A DNA stretch of 64,000 nt from Candidatus Thiodictyon syntrophicum (GCF_002813775.1 NZ_CP020370.1:2443501-2507500); one strand, 5' to 3'. Shown: positions 33,017 through 42,937, counted from the stretch's first letter. Made by a program: numbers and translations. The notes: a model not told the origin generated them from the letters alone.

Positions 33017-33601
33017 ATGCTCATCTTCCTGCGCGCTGGCGATGATCCCAGGATGCCGCCGGGCGCCGGAACGCCTCTGTGCTCGGTCGCGTACCTGGAC
33101 GAGGGCCTGCCCCGGTGGCTGGAGCTTGAGCCGGACAACCCCTATGTTGCGGCGCTGGTCCCGCTGATTATCCCGCGCGCCGAGGACCTGCGGGTCCGCG
33201 CACCGCAGGCTTGGCAGGTGATCCGTGCGGCACCCCTGGCGCCGCTGATCCGCGCCACCCTGGAGCGGATGCTCGAATGTTGGCTGATGGAACGGTTTCC
33301 ATTACCCACCGATGATGAGTTGCGCACCATGTTTCCGGTACTGGTTCCCCTGGAACAAACACGCGCCTATCAGGATATCTTTGCCAAGGGCAAGGCCGAG
33401 GGCGAGGTCAAGGGCAAGGCCGATGGACTCAAGCGATTGCTGAAGCGCCGCTTTGGTGTCCTGCCCCGCTGGGCCGTCGTGCGTCTGGACGCGGCCGCCA
33501 TGGCTCAGTTGGACGGCTGGCTGGAAGGGATCTTCGAGGCCCAGAGCCTGGAGGACCTGCTCGGTCCCAGGCCGCGGCGCGGCGTGCCGAAGGCGCCCTG
33601 A
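33017..33601 (+). CDS. Rpn/DUF2887-like protein, N-terminally truncated
   Basis: 194 residues. PLIIPRAEDLRVRAPQAWQV, LECWLMERFPLPTDDELRTM, the GKAEGEVKGKADGLKRLL linker and RRFGVLPRWAVVRL ... LDGWLEGIFEAQSLEDLL are the C-terminal two-thirds of the Rpn/DUF2887 group of PD-(D/E)XK proteins that carry a DUF4351-like tail. The nuclease-like N-terminal core seen in full-length relatives (about 280-320 residues) is missing. Upstream in other frames nothing restores it within 150 bases, and a repeat lies at 32857-32905. Probably a decayed gene; the start codon is uncertain. Confidence 0.6.
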   Translation: MLIFLRAGDDPRMPPGAGTPLCSVAYLDEGLPRWLELEPDNPYVAALVPLIIPRAEDLRVRAPQAWQVIRAAPLAPLIRATLERMLECWLMERFPLPTDDELRTMFPVLVPLEQTRAYQDIFAKGKAEGEVKGKADGLKRLLKRRFGVLPRWAVVRLDAAAMAQLDGWLEGIFEAQSLEDLLGPRPRRGVPKAP

Positions 33602-33632
33602 CGCGCGACGGTGTAGGCTGTTGCGCGGTGCC

Positions 33633-33662
33633 GTAGGGCGGACGCCCGCAGGGCGATCCGCC
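33633..33662. repeat. GCGGATGCCCGC family, copy 2
   Basis: GGGCGGACGCCCGCAGGGCG then ATCCGCC, same near-palindrome as 32857-32905. First of three repeats filling the 453-base gap between the Rpn-like gene and the CTERM gene. Confidence 0.7.
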
Positions 33663-33712
33663 ATGGCGCCGACGCCGAAGACGGCCGAACCGTTGCGCGT
33701 TCCGCCCTACGG

Positions 33713-33777
33713 GCGTCTCTGCGTCTCTGCGTGAGATTTTTTAAGAGGGTTCACGCAGAGGCGCAGAGACGCAGAGG
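33713..33777. repeat. CGCAGAGGCGCAGAG family, facing arms
   Basis: TCTCTGCGTCTCTGCGTGAG facing TTCACGCAGAGGCGCAGAGA across ATTTTTTAAGAGGG. Same family as 13767-13980. The T-run in the loop is notable but lies inside the palindrome. Confidence 0.8.
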
Positions 33778-33810
33778 CGGTGACCCGCGACGCTCGGGTA
33801 ACCCGCGAGG

Positions 33811-33840
33811 TCTCGTCGCGGCTGAAGCCGCTCCCACAGC
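33811..33840. repeat. GTGGGAGCGGCTTCA palindrome, right arm only
   Basis: GTCGCGGCTGAAGCCGCTCC followed by CAC and a tail containing GACTTTCAAGG. The left arm is missing. Confidence 0.7.
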
Positions 33841-34054
33841 GTCGCTGCGCGACTTTCAAGGTAAAGATGATGGAACCGCTGCGCGTCCTGCGCGCCGGAC
33901 TGATGCCGCCTGTCGGATCAGGTGTCTTGTCGTTCTCACCCTCCCCCACTAAGGTAGAATCGGGGTCGGCAGCACTCGTCGCCCGCGCCGCAAAGAAACC
34001 ACCGGGCTCCGCGTTGCCGAAACCTTTATTCAACCGATAGGCCGGAGGCAAGCG

Positions 34055-34752
34055 ATGAAGACGACACTGACGGGCGCGGGGCTGCTGGCGGGGGCGCTGC
34101 TGGGGGCGGCGGTGCGGCTCAGGCGGAGCTGCTCGACTACACGGCGGGCGGCGTGGACCTGGTCTGGGACAACGACAATGGTACGACGGGATTGACCTGG
34201 CTGAAAAACGCCAACCTGGCCGACACGGTGGACTTTGGCGTGACCGGTATCGCGGCCAACGGCACCATGACCTGGGCCGTGGCTCTGAACTGGATCACGG
34301 CGATGAACGCGGCCAACTACGCGGGCACCAACGACTGGCGGCTGTGGTCGGCACGAAATAGCGACGGTACCGGCCCTTGTGTCGGCTACAACTGTGCCGG
34401 AAGTGAAATGGGGCACCTGTTCTACACCGAGGGCGGCCTGAGCGACAACCAAAGCATCACTACCAGCGCGACGCTAACTCAACATTTCACCAACATGCAG
34501 GTACCTGTGTACTGGTCCGGCACGACATATTCGGTGAATGCACTCTACGCCTGGGATTTCTACACCGTAAACGGCGTCCAAGAACTCGGCAGTAAGGACA
34601 ACAGCCAGTTCTACGGCTGGGCCGTGCGCCCCGGACAAGCCGCCGCCGCCCCGCTACCCGCGACTGGCCTGCTGATGGCACTGGGCCTGCTGGCGCTCGG
34701 TGCTACCCGACGCGGGCGGCGAGCGACTTGGGTTATTCGGTCATGCGGATGA
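34055..34752 (+). pseudogene. DUF1566-like secreted protein with CTERM anchor, frameshifted in the signal peptide
   Basis: ATG 34055 has a strong GGAGG site and begins a signal peptide, MKTTLTGAGLLAGALLGAA, but this frame runs on into RLRRSC and soon stops. In the neighbouring frame the sequence continues AAQAELLDYTAGG, DLVWDNDNGTTGLTWLKNAN, a DUF1566-like core with WAVALNWITAMNAANY then GTNDWRLW, and the C-terminal signal PLPATGLLMALGLLALGATR followed by Arg-rich GRR, a VPLPA/PEP-CTERM exosortase tail. One extra base in the G-run at 34102-34106 would join signal peptide and body as one 233-residue protein. Phase variation, mutation or sequencing error are all possible. The tail is not the IPTLxxWG type, so the exosortase H at 24989-26122 is probably not its partner. 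Confidence 0.8.
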
Positions 34753-35384
34753 TTCAGCGCTTACCATAAAGGTCGCGCGGCGACGCCGTGGGAGCGGCTT
34801 CAGCCGCGACCAGGCCTCGCAAGCGCCCGCCACGTCGCCGGTTACCGCGGCCTCGCAGCGCTTCTGCTAGCCGCTCCCAGGCAAGCTTTCATCGACCTGG
34901 GTGGCTGAGGTTCCTTCCACGGTCGTTAGAGGGGGATGAGGGGGGATACTTCCCCCTGCTCGCGCGCGCATCGCGTGTGGGGCCTTGACTATAATGCCCG
35001 CCCCTGCGTTGTCCGCGAGGTCGCCGGTCCGCGCAGCGGACCCTACGGCGTGGCCAACCCGTCGGGTCCGCGGTGCGGACCGCTACTGGCCTTCTTGCCG
35101 ATCGAACGGTTTCCCTGACGGCCGAAGGCGCTCGCGCGGCGGTGCTTGCGCCACGCCATGGGTGGACGTGCGCCCGGAGTCCAAGGCTTCAGCCTTGGCG
35201 GGGAGGGCGCCAAGGCTGAAGCCTTGGACTCCAGCCTGTCCAGGCCTGCCTGCCGGACGATGGCCACCGGCGCCGCTTCCCTATTCAGCCGTCTCTCTTT
35301 ACCAAGCGACGGGCCGACGCGACCTCTCATGTCGCGCTACGCCGCGGGCCATCCCTGGCCTCACCGACAAGCGAAGGCCCGTCG
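34753..35384. other. Gene-free interval with three palindromic repeats
   Basis: 632 bases without a credible gene. It holds a GTGGGAGCGGCTTCA palindrome (34788-34880, tail GCTTTCATCG), a GGTCCGCGCAGCGGACCCTA inverted pair (35026-35081) and a CCAAGGCTTCAGCCTTGG pair (35176-35232). The remaining about 150 bases before mdh show nothing recognisable. Confidence 0.7.
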
Positions 35385-36371
35385 CTAAAGCATGGACTTC
35401 ACGGCTTCCGCCTCGTCCGTCAATTCCTTCAACGTGATATTGATCTTCTCGCGGCTGTAGTCGTCGATCTCCAGGCCCGGGATGATCTTGAAGGCGCCGC
35501 CCTTGCACTCGCACGGCATGCCGAACACGATGCCGGCGGGGATGCCGTAGGAGCCGTCGGAGGGCACGCCCATGGTGACCCACTCGTCGGAACCGAGCAC
35601 CCAGTCACGGACGTGGTCGATGGCGGCGTTGGCCGCGGACGCGGCAGACGACAGGCCGCGGGCCTCAATGATGGCGGCGCCGCGCTTGCCGACGGTCGGC
35701 AGGAAGGTGTTGTTGTTCCAGGCGTGGTCGTTGATCAGGGCCTTGACGTTGTCGCCGTTGGAGGTCGTATAGCGGTAGTCCGCGTACATGGTGGGGGAGT
35801 GGTTGCCCCAGACGACCAACTGCTTCAGGGACGAGACTGGACGCCCGATCTTGGCGGCCAGTTGCGACAGGGCGCGGTTGTGGTCCAGGCGCAGCATACC
35901 GTGGTAGTTGTTCGGGTCGGTGCGGCCGACCTTGCGGGCGGTGTTGCCGGCGATGTACGCGTTGGTGTTGGCGGGGTTGCCGACCACCAGGACCTTGACG
36001 GCCTCCTTGGCGTGGGTGGCGATGGCCTTGCCCTGCACGGTGAAAATGGCGCCGTTGGCGCTCAGCAGATCGGCGCGCTCCATGCCCTTGGTGCGCGGGC
36101 GGGCGCCGACCAGCAGGCAGACGTCGGCGTCCTTGAAGGCGACGTTCGGGTCATCGGTGCTGATCATGCCGGCGAGCAGCGGGAAGGCGCAGTCCTCAAG
36201 TTCCATCATGACGCCCTGCGCGGCGAGCTGCGCCTGCGGCAGGTCGAGCAGCTGCAGGATGACCGGCTGGTCGCGGCCAAGCATGTCGCCCGAGGCGATA
36301 CGGAACAGCAGGCTATAAGCAATCTGGCCGGCGGCGCCGGAAACGGCGACGCGCATGGCGGGTTTGGACAT
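35385..36371 (-). CDS. mdh: Malate dehydrogenase (NAD-dependent)
   Basis: 328-residue TCA-cycle enzyme interconverting malate and oxaloacetate. Rossmann motif [30 protein letters not shown] (substrate-binding arginines), [21 protein letters not shown] with the catalytic Asp, and [12 protein letters not shown] with the catalytic His. The length and GAAGQ motif are of the cytosolic/long type found in many beta- and gammaproteobacteria rather than the E. coli 312-residue type. Single gene. Together with acnB at the right end it adds a second TCA enzyme to the window. Confidence 0.96.
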   Translation of the reverse strand: MSKPAMRVAVSGAAGQIAYSLLFRIASGDMLGRDQPVILQLLDLPQAQLAAQGVMMELEDCAFPLLAGMISTDDPNVAFKDADVCLLVGARPRTKGMERADLLSANGAIFTVQGKAIATHAKEAVKVLVVGNPANTNAYIAGNTARKVGRTDPNNYHGMLRLDHNRALSQLAAKIGRPVSSLKQLVVWGNHSPTMYADYRYTTSNGDNVKALINDHAWNNNTFLPTVGKRGAAIIEARGLSSAASAANAAIDHVRDWVLGSDEWVTMGVPSDGSYGIPAGIVFGMPCECKGGAFKIIPGLEIDDYSREKINITLKELTDEAEAVKSML

Positions 36372-36587
36372 AGGTCACTCCGGTAGGACAGGGCGTGGTG
36401 GGAATGGTGCGATAGCGGCGGCCGGTGCCGGTCGGATTCCTCGGGGAAGATAACAAGCGCCGGAAAACCAAGATGTTAAAAGTTCCTGGTGGTGCTGTCA
36501 ATGCATCATTGTGCAGCATTGGCAGGACCGGAAAATGGCTGATCCAACCCGATGAGACGCGGGAAAATACCGAAACCTCAATACTGT

Positions 36588-37199
36588 CTATTCGCCATTC
36601 TCGGTTAGCAGACGTTCCAGTTCGGCGCTGTCGAGTCCCCGTTCGGGCCGCTCGGTCACCGGGTCCAGCGGTGGGTTGCGCAGGGCCTGGCGCGGCAGCA
36701 CGACGAGTTCGATGGGGGTTTCGCCGGCCACGAAGCGCAACGCCGGGTGGGTGCGACGCTCCCCGTTTCCGTAGCGAAAACTGCGCTCACGCTCGTGCCA
36801 GGGGATGTGCGCCTCGATCAGCGCGAACACCACGTCCTCCGGGCACTCCGCGTAGAGGCATAGTTGCACGCCCGCGGCGGCCTGGCCTGACCCATGCAGC
36901 AGGGGGCCGATCAGGCGGGGGCTGAAGGCGCTGAAGCGGCGCATGGCCTGGAGCGCGTCGCCGCGCAAGCGCCGCAGCGCCGCGGCCTGCGCGGCGCCGG
37001 GGAAGAGTCGGCGTTGGGTCGAGAGCGCCTCCTGGATCGCCTCGTTGGTCGGCCAACTGCGCCGATCGAGGATGCCGATGCGGGCGGCGGCCTTGCGGCG
37101 CGCCCGGTCGAAGTCCGACAGGTCCTGCTCTACCATGATGCGGGCCGCCTCGTAGGCGATGCGCCAGTGCGCCGCGTTTAAACGGTCTCGTCCTGCCAT
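36588..37199 (-). CDS. Conserved protein, nucleotidyltransferase-like, unknown role
   Basis: 203 residues. LNAAHWRIAYEAARIMVEQD, FDRARRKAAARIG, PTNEAIQEALSTQRRLF and then GPLLHGSGQAAAGVQLCLYA followed by PEDVVFALIEAHIPWHERER match a family of conserved proteins widespread in beta- and gammaproteobacteria that has been predicted to have a minimal nucleotidyltransferase-like fold, without the usual GS...DxD residues. No biochemical function known. It precedes mdh on the same strand with a 216-base gap, too long to assert an operon. Confidence 0.75.
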   Translation of the reverse strand: MAGRDRLNAAHWRIAYEAARIMVEQDLSDFDRARRKAAARIGILDRRSWPTNEAIQEALSTQRRLFPGAAQAAALRRLRGDALQAMRRFSAFSPRLIGPLLHGSGQAAAGVQLCLYAECPEDVVFALIEAHIPWHERERSFRYGNGERRTHPALRFVAGETPIELVVLPRQALRNPPLDPVTERPERGLDSAELERLLTENGE

Positions 37200-37700
37200 G
37201 AGTTACCTCCGTTCGCGCCGCCCCGCAAGGACCGTCCAGCCGCACGCGGACGCAAGCCAGCCCGCGGCGTCAAGGTCGCGGGTGGCCTGCCGGGCGGTTG
37301 TTCGGGGTTTGCGCCCGTGGCTTCCAACCAATTGAATAATGACAGATTATTTGCGTTCATGGGCGGCAATCGAGCCGTTTCGGGCGCCCGCGTGGCGCAG
37401 CGCCTCACATGGGGCTCGCGGCGGCGCTGCGATGCAGGCATAGTGACGGGCGGCGAGGGTTAGCCGAACGTTAACATGCACGCCTGGTCGGCGCATTTTT
37501 TTGCAGTCGCGATGCGGCGGCCGCTCGCGGGTGCCACGGGTCCCCGGCGGGTCGGCCCTCTGCACGCCACTAATATGGGGGTTGCAGGTTTCGGGTTCCA
37601 GGTTCTCCCACAAAACATTCTCGGTTTGATATAGTTAGCGAGCCATTGCGCGGTCCATTGTAGGTCCTCCGCGCAAGCTACCAGGTTTTAAGAGAATCCC
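37200..37700. other. Divergent intergenic region upstream of the pil operon
   Basis: About 500 bases between the divergent conserved gene and pilM, with no open frame of coding character. It contains a fragment ATTATTTGCGTTCATGGGCG of the GCAAATGAACG repeat (about 37347-37368). The last 100 bases are AT-richer, with TTGATATAGTTAGCGAGCC at about 37626-37645, a plausible promoter zone for pilMNOPQ (position only inferred). Confidence 0.45.
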
Positions 37701-38774
37701 ATGTTCGGTCTTCGCCGCAAAAACAAGGCCATGCTGGGCATCGACATCAGTTCGACCGCCATCAAGCTGATCGAGTTGTCACAGAGCGTCGGTTCGAGCA
37801 CGGCCCTGTATCGGGTCGAGACCTTCGCCATCGAGCCCCTGCCGAGCAACGCGGTGGTGGAGAAGAAGATCGCCGACGCCGAGGCGGTGGGCCAGTGCAT
37901 CCAGCGGGCGGTGCTGCGGGCCGGCACCAAGACCAAGCGCGCCGCGGTGGCCGTGTCCGGGTCCGCGGTCATCACCAAGGTGATCTCGATGTCTGCCGCG
38001 CTGAGTGACGCGGAGATGGAGAACCAGATCCAGTTGGAGGCGGACCAGTACATCCCCTATCCGCTGGAGGAGGTGAACATCGACTTCGACGTACTGGGGT
38101 CGTCCCAGGCGAGTGCGGACATGGTCGACGTCCTGCTCGCCGCCTCCCGCCGCGAAAACGTGGACGACCGCGTGAACGCCCTGGAGATTGGCGGTCTGAC
38201 CGCCGCGGTGGTCGATGTCGAGGCTTACGCCATGGAGAACGCCTGCAGCCTCATTCTGGGCGGCCGCGGCGACGAGCACACGGAGCAGACCGTCGCGGTG
38301 GCCGACGTCGGCGCCTCCACGACGACCCTGCATGTGCTCCACGAGGGCCAGGTGGTGTACACGCGTGAGCAGAATTTCGGCGGCCAACAGCTCATCGATG
38401 AGGTGCAGCGGCGCTATGGGTTGCCGCGCGACCAGGCCACCCAGAAGATCCTCGACGGCGACGTTGCCGAGAACTACGACACGGAGGTATTGAGTCCCTT
38501 CAAGGAGGCACTGGCCCAGCAAATCAGTCGGGCGCTCCAGTTCTTTTATTCCGGTTCCACCTTCAGCCGGGTGGATCAGGTGATCCTGGCCGGCGGTGCC
38601 GCCAGTATCCGCAAGATCGATGAGTTGGTCGAGGAGCGCCTGGGTCTGCCCACCATGGTGGCGAATCCCTTCACGCAGATGTCGCTCTCCCCCCGGATCA
38701 AGGCCCAGGAGCTGATGCGCGAGGCCCCCGGACTGATGGTTGCCGTGGGTCTTGCGTTGCGAGGATTCGACTGA
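37701..38774 (+). CDS. pilM: Type IV pilus assembly protein PilM
   Basis: 357-residue actin-like cytoplasmic protein that binds the N-terminus of PilN and forms the inner alignment complex of the type IV pilus machine. MLGIDISSTAIKLIELSQS is the phosphate-1 loop, VAVADVGASTTTLHVL the second, and ILAGGAASIRKIDELVEERL the third. First gene of pilMNOPQ; it shares one base with pilN. Confidence 0.96.
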   Translation: MFGLRRKNKAMLGIDISSTAIKLIELSQSVGSSTALYRVETFAIEPLPSNAVVEKKIADAEAVGQCIQRAVLRAGTKTKRAAVAVSGSAVITKVISMSAALSDAEMENQIQLEADQYIPYPLEEVNIDFDVLGSSQASADMVDVLLAASRRENVDDRVNALEIGGLTAAVVDVEAYAMENACSLILGGRGDEHTEQTVAVADVGASTTTLHVLHEGQVVYTREQNFGGQQLIDEVQRRYGLPRDQATQKILDGDVAENYDTEVLSPFKEALAQQISRALQFFYSGSTFSRVDQVILAGGAASIRKIDELVEERLGLPTMVANPFTQMSLSPRIKAQELMREAPGLMVAVGLALRGFD

Positions 38775-39346
38775 TGGCCCGGATCAATCTACTCCCTTGG
38801 CGTGAGGCCGAACGGCGGCGGCGGCGGCGGGAATTCGCTATCGTTGCCGGGGTCGCGCTGGGGGCGGCCTTGCTGAGCGCGGTCGGGGTGCATTTTTGGT
38901 TCGAGTCCAGGATCGCGGCGCAGCAGGACCGCAACCGCTACATCGACGACCAGATCAGTCAGCTCAACCGCCAGATCAAGGAGATCCAGACCCTGGAGGA
39001 GACCAAGGCCAAGCTGCTTGCCCGCATGAACATCATCCAGCAGTTGCAACAGAGCCGCCCGGAGGTGGTCAGACTCTTTGACGAACTGGTGGCGGCAATT
39101 CCCGAGGGGGTCTATCTGACCAAGCTGGAGCAGACTGGACGCAACATCGTGTTGGAGGGGCGCGCCCAGTCGAACGCCCGGGTCTCGGCCTTCATGCGCA
39201 GCGTCGAGGGGTCCGCCTGGCTCGGCAACCCGCGCCTGCTGCTGATCGAACACAAGGACAAGACCGGGACCGGCTTGAGTCATTTCCGCCTGTCATTCGA
39301 CCAGATACAACCCGTCGCCGGCCGCGACGGTAACAAACCGTCGTAA
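38774..39346 (+). CDS. pilN: Type IV pilus assembly protein PilN
   Basis: 190-residue bitopic inner-membrane protein. It opens with ARINLLPWREAERRRRRREF, the conserved INLLPWR peptide that docks in PilM, then one helix at about 23-43, a coiled coil (about 45-85) and a ferredoxin-like periplasmic domain. It dimerises with PilO. Confidence 0.95.
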   Translation: MARINLLPWREAERRRRRREFAIVAGVALGAALLSAVGVHFWFESRIAAQQDRNRYIDDQISQLNRQIKEIQTLEETKAKLLARMNIIQQLQQSRPEVVRLFDELVAAIPEGVYLTKLEQTGRNIVLEGRAQSNARVSAFMRSVEGSAWLGNPRLLLIEHKDKTGTGLSHFRLSFDQIQPVAGRDGNKPS

Positions 39347-39400
39347 CAGTGCCGCGACGCGGCACCCGCGACCAGAACGAACCTTCCGGATCAAAGCCCC

Positions 39401-40006
39401 ATGGACCTGCGTGACCTGCGCGAACTCGACCTGAACAACATCGGCGAATGGCCGCTGCTGATCAAGGCGTTTGCCATACTGCTGTGCTGCGGCGCGGTCG
39501 CGGCGGCCTTCTATTACCTGGACTGGGAGTCTCAATTGGGCCGCTGGAAGGAGGAAGAGGCCAAAGAACTGGAACTGCGCAAGACCTTCGAGACCAAGCA
39601 GCGTAAAGCCGCCAATCTCAATGCCTACCGTCAGCAGCTTGAGGAGATGAAAGAGTCCTTCGGGGCCATGTTGCGGCAACTCCCGGACAAGACCGAGGTG
39701 GCGGGCCTGCTGGTGGACGTGTCCCAGACCGGGTTGGCGGCGGGATTGGAATTCGAGCTATTTCAGCCCGAGGGCGAGCAGTCGAAGGATTTTTATGCGG
39801 AATTACCGATCAACATTCGGGTGACCGGCCGTTATCACGAATTCGGGCGCTTCATCAGCGGACTCGCCGCGCTGCCGCGCATCGTGACCATCCACAACGT
39901 CAAGATCAGCAATCCATCGGGTGAACGCGGCGCGGCGGACTCCAAGCTGATGCTCCAGGCGCAGGTGAAGACCTACCGGTATCTGGATGAGGCCGCGACC
40001 AAATGA
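39401..40006 (+). CDS. pilO: Type IV pilus assembly protein PilO
   Basis: 201-residue bitopic protein paired with PilN. Helix at about 20-40 (LIKAFAILLCCGAVAAAFYY), coiled coil at about 48-90, and a periplasmic ferredoxin-like fold with LLVDVSQTGLAAGLEFELFQ and VTGRYHEFGRFISGLAALPR. A 54-base gap from pilN contains a small GC hairpin (GTGCCGCGACGCGGCAC); it overlaps pilP by four bases. Confidence 0.95.
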   Translation: MDLRDLRELDLNNIGEWPLLIKAFAILLCCGAVAAAFYYLDWESQLGRWKEEEAKELELRKTFETKQRKAANLNAYRQQLEEMKESFGAMLRQLPDKTEVAGLLVDVSQTGLAAGLEFELFQPEGEQSKDFYAELPINIRVTGRYHEFGRFISGLAALPRIVTIHNVKISNPSGERGAADSKLMLQAQVKTYRYLDEAATK

Positions 40007-40584
40007 CCAGGCGCGTCCGCCCGCGGTCCGGAGCCATTGCAGTACCCGCGCGGGGGCGGCGTACCGGCTGCCTGCCGGTGCTGTCGGCGATGCTCCTGTC
40101 GGCCTTGCTCGCCGGGTGCGGCGGCGCGGACCAGAGCGAATTGGAGGACTATGTTCGCAAGGTCAAGGCCCGTGACCCGGGGGCCATTGAGCCCCTTCCG
40201 GAGATCAAGCAGATCAATACCTACGTCTACGAGCCGGCCGAGCGGCGGGACCCGTTCGTGGTGGACGCACGCGGGAGCGACCAGCCTGCCACCGCGCCCG
40301 GGAACAGTTTGGCCCCCGATCCCCTGCGTCGCAAGGAAGAGCTTGAGGGGTTTGCCTTGGATGCCCTGCGCATGGTCGGCACCCTGGAACAGAATCAGAC
40401 CAAGTGGGCACTGATCCGCAGTCCGAATGGCATCCTGCATCGGGTGCGGGTCGGCAACTACTTAGGGATGAACAATGGTCAGATCGTCAGCATCAGTGAT
40501 GAGTCGATCCAGTTGACCGAAATCGTATCGGAAGGCCCCGGCGAGTGGCGCGAGCGCCAAGCCACGGTCGCGCTCACCCAATAA
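40003..40584 (+). CDS. pilP: Type IV pilus lipoprotein PilP
   Basis: 193-residue lipoprotein linking the PilNO complex to the PilQ secretin. Lipobox LLAGCGG with the lipidated Cys at about 40; the arginine-rich 30-residue n-region before it is long, and ATG 40090 would give a more usual signal peptide. After an extended N-terminal part (PEIKQINTYVYEPAERRDPF) comes a beta-sandwich domain: LRMVGTLEQNQTKWALIRSP and VRVGNYLGMNNGQIVSI. Confidence 0.94.
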   Translation: MTRRVRPRSGAIAVPARGRRTGCLPVLSAMLLSALLAGCGGADQSELEDYVRKVKARDPGAIEPLPEIKQINTYVYEPAERRDPFVVDARGSDQPATAPGNSLAPDPLRRKEELEGFALDALRMVGTLEQNQTKWALIRSPNGILHRVRVGNYLGMNNGQIVSISDESIQLTEIVSEGPGEWRERQATVALTQ

Positions 40585-40604
40585 CCCGTGGAGGGCAAGC
40601 CGCG

Positions 40605-42887
40605 ATGATGAGCCCAAGTTACCCCCGCCCGCGCCGGTGCGCGCGCGGCGCCCGTCCCGCGCCGCCAAGGTTCCTGATCGCAGGGTTGACCTGGTGGCTG
40701 CTGCTCGCCTGTGCCGTCGGCGCCGCCCCGACCCGGGCCGTTGATCTTCAGAACGTGGAGTTTGCCGCCCTGCCCGGCAACCGGGTCGAGATCCAGCTGA
40801 GCTTCTCCGGACCCGTCGCCGCCCCCACCTCCTTCGCTACCGAGTCGCCGGCGCGTATCGCGCTGGACTTCGAGGGGGCCACCAGCAAACTCGATCGCAA
40901 GGCGATTCCAATCAATGTGGGTGCCGTCCACAGCCTGATCGCAGTGGAGGCCAGCAATCGCACCCGGGTGGTGGTCAACCTCAACGATTCGGTTCCCTAT
41001 GAGGTCGCCGCCAACGGCAATAAGGTCACGCTCAAGATCAGCACCCAGGACGCCCCGGCGAGCGTTGCGCCGCCGCCCCGACCCGTGGAGCAGCCCGCCC
41101 CCATGGCTGGCCCCGCGGCTGGCCAGGGTGCCGGCGCGCGGCCCGCGTCCGCGAGTGGGCCGGCCGCTCCCCCCCGTTCCGCCGGCGCGGGCGGGGCGGT
41201 GCGCGACATCGATTTTCGGCGCGGAACCGGCGGCGAGGGGCGGGTCGTAATCAAACTGCCCAGTGCCAAGACCCGGGTGGCCGTGCGCGAACAGGCCGGG
41301 CATGTCTTCGTTGACCTCTATGACAGTTCGTTGCCCCCGCGCCTGTTCCGGCGCCTGGACGTGACTGATTTCGCCACCCCGGTGACCGCGGTGGAGTCCA
41401 AAGCGAGCGGGCGCAACGTCGTGCTCGATATCCAGACGGGTGCCGAGTATGACTACCTGGCCTATCAGACCGATGATCTCTTCACCCTGGAGTTCCGGGC
41501 CCTGACGCCGGCGGAGAAGGAACAGAACGAGAAGAAAAAGGTCGTTTTTAAAGGTGATCGCCTCTCGCTGAATTTTCAGGACATTGAGGTGCGCGCGGTC
41601 CTGCAACTGCTGGCCGACTTCACCGGCCTCAACCTGATCGCCAGCGATAACGTGCGCGGCAATATTACGCTGCGCCTGAAGAACGTACCCTGGGATCAGG
41701 CCCTGGACATCATCCTGAAGAGCAAGGGGCTGGCGATGCGTCAGACCGACAACGTCATCATGGTGGCGCCGAGTCAGGAGTTGGCCGCGGCGGAGAAGCT
41801 GGAACTGGAATCTCAAAAGCAGATCGAGGAGCTGGCCCCCTTGCGCACCGAGTACATTCAGGTCAACTACGCCAAGGCGGCCGACCTCGCTAATATGCTC
41901 AAGTCCGACAAGAGCAACCTGCTGACCAAGGATCGCGGCAATGTGACGATCGATGTGCGCACCAACACCCTGCTGGTGCAGGACACGACGGCGAAATTGG
42001 AGGACATCCGGCGCTTGGTCGGGCGTCTGGACGTGCCGGTGCGTCAGGTTATGATCGAGTCGCGTATCGTGATCGCGAACAATGATTTCGCGCGTGACCT
42101 GGGCGTGCGCTTCGGGGTCTCGGGGGCCACGGGAAGCTTGTCGTCAACCCAGATGATGACCGCGGGCGGAATGCCGGGCAACCTTGCCATCGCCGGGTAC
42201 GACAAGGGTTCGTTCGGCCTCGACGTGAGTAAGACGCCGGTGGTGCCCTTTAACGCGGGGATCGTGAATCCGGCCGGCTCCGGCAACCAGTCCCTGCTCG
42301 TCAACCTGCCCGCCGTTGCCCCGTCCGGTGCGGTCAATTTCCTGATCGGCAAAGTGGGCTCCTATCTGATGCAACTCGAACTCTCCGCCATGCAGCTGGA
42401 GGGCCGCGGCGAGATCATCTCCAGCCCCAGGGTCATTACCTCCGACGCCAAGAAGGCCACGATCAAGATGGGCCAACAGATCCCCTATACGACGAGTGCC
42501 GGGGGCGGCGGCGGGGCCACCACGACCGAGTTCAAGGACGCGGTGCTCCAACTCGATGTGACGCCCCAGATCACCCCGGACGACCGTGTCATCATGGAAC
42601 TGAAGGTCGACAAGAATGCTCCGGACTGGACCAGGGTGACCAACTCAGGCGTTCCTATCAATACCCGCTCGGTGGAGACGACGGTACTGGTGGACAATGG
42701 CGAGACCGTGGTCTTGGGCGGTGTCTTCGAACGGGAGAAGGCCTACAACAAGGAGCAGGTACCCTGGTTGGGCGATGTCCCTATGCTCGGGCGTCTGTTC
42801 AAGAAGGAGGCGCGCAAAGACAACAACTCCGAGTTGCTGATCTTCGTCACCCCAAAGATCCTGAAGGGTGAGGCGGTGCGCAACTGA
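40605..42887 (+). CDS. pilQ: Type IV pilus secretin PilQ
   Basis: 760-residue outer-membrane secretin through which the pilus exits. A twin-basic N-tail and signal helix (about 20-45) are followed by an AMIN domain (about 50-145, peptidoglycan-binding), a proline/alanine-rich linker (about 145-200), a second AMIN-like domain, an STN/N0 domain (FQDIEVRAVLQLLADFTGLN), an N1 domain and the secretin core ending in VLGGVFEREK and ELLIFVTPKIL. ATG 40605 or 40608. Last gene of pilMNOPQ. The aroK-aroB pair that usually follows is not here. Confidence 0.96.
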   Translation: MMSPSYPRPRRCARGARPAPPRFLIAGLTWWLLLACAVGAAPTRAVDLQNVEFAALPGNRVEIQLSFSGPVAAPTSFATESPARIALDFEGATSKLDRKAIPINVGAVHSLIAVEASNRTRVVVNLNDSVPYEVAANGNKVTLKISTQDAPASVAPPPRPVEQPAPMAGPAAGQGAGARPASASGPAAPPRSAGAGGAVRDIDFRRGTGGEGRVVIKLPSAKTRVAVREQAGHVFVDLYDSSLPPRLFRRLDVTDFATPVTAVESKASGRNVVLDIQTGAEYDYLAYQTDDLFTLEFRALTPAEKEQNEKKKVVFKGDRLSLNFQDIEVRAVLQLLADFTGLNLIASDNVRGNITLRLKNVPWDQALDIILKSKGLAMRQTDNVIMVAPSQELAAAEKLELESQKQIEELAPLRTEYIQVNYAKAADLANMLKSDKSNLLTKDRGNVTIDVRTNTLLVQDTTAKLEDIRRLVGRLDVPVRQVMIESRIVIANNDFARDLGVRFGVSGATGSLSSTQMMTAGGMPGNLAIAGYDKGSFGLDVSKTPVVPFNAGIVNPAGSGNQSLLVNLPAVAPSGAVNFLIGKVGSYLMQLELSAMQLEGRGEIISSPRVITSDAKKATIKMGQQIPYTTSAGGGGGATTTEFKDAVLQLDVTPQITPDDRVIMELKVDKNAPDWTRVTNSGVPINTRSVETTVLVDNGETVVLGGVFEREKAYNKEQVPWLGDVPMLGRLFKKEARKDNNSELLIFVTPKILKGEAVRN

Positions 42888-42937
42888 CTCTGAACCAGCG
42901 CCCTTGGGCGCTGGTTGCGGTGCGCAGCACGACGGCT

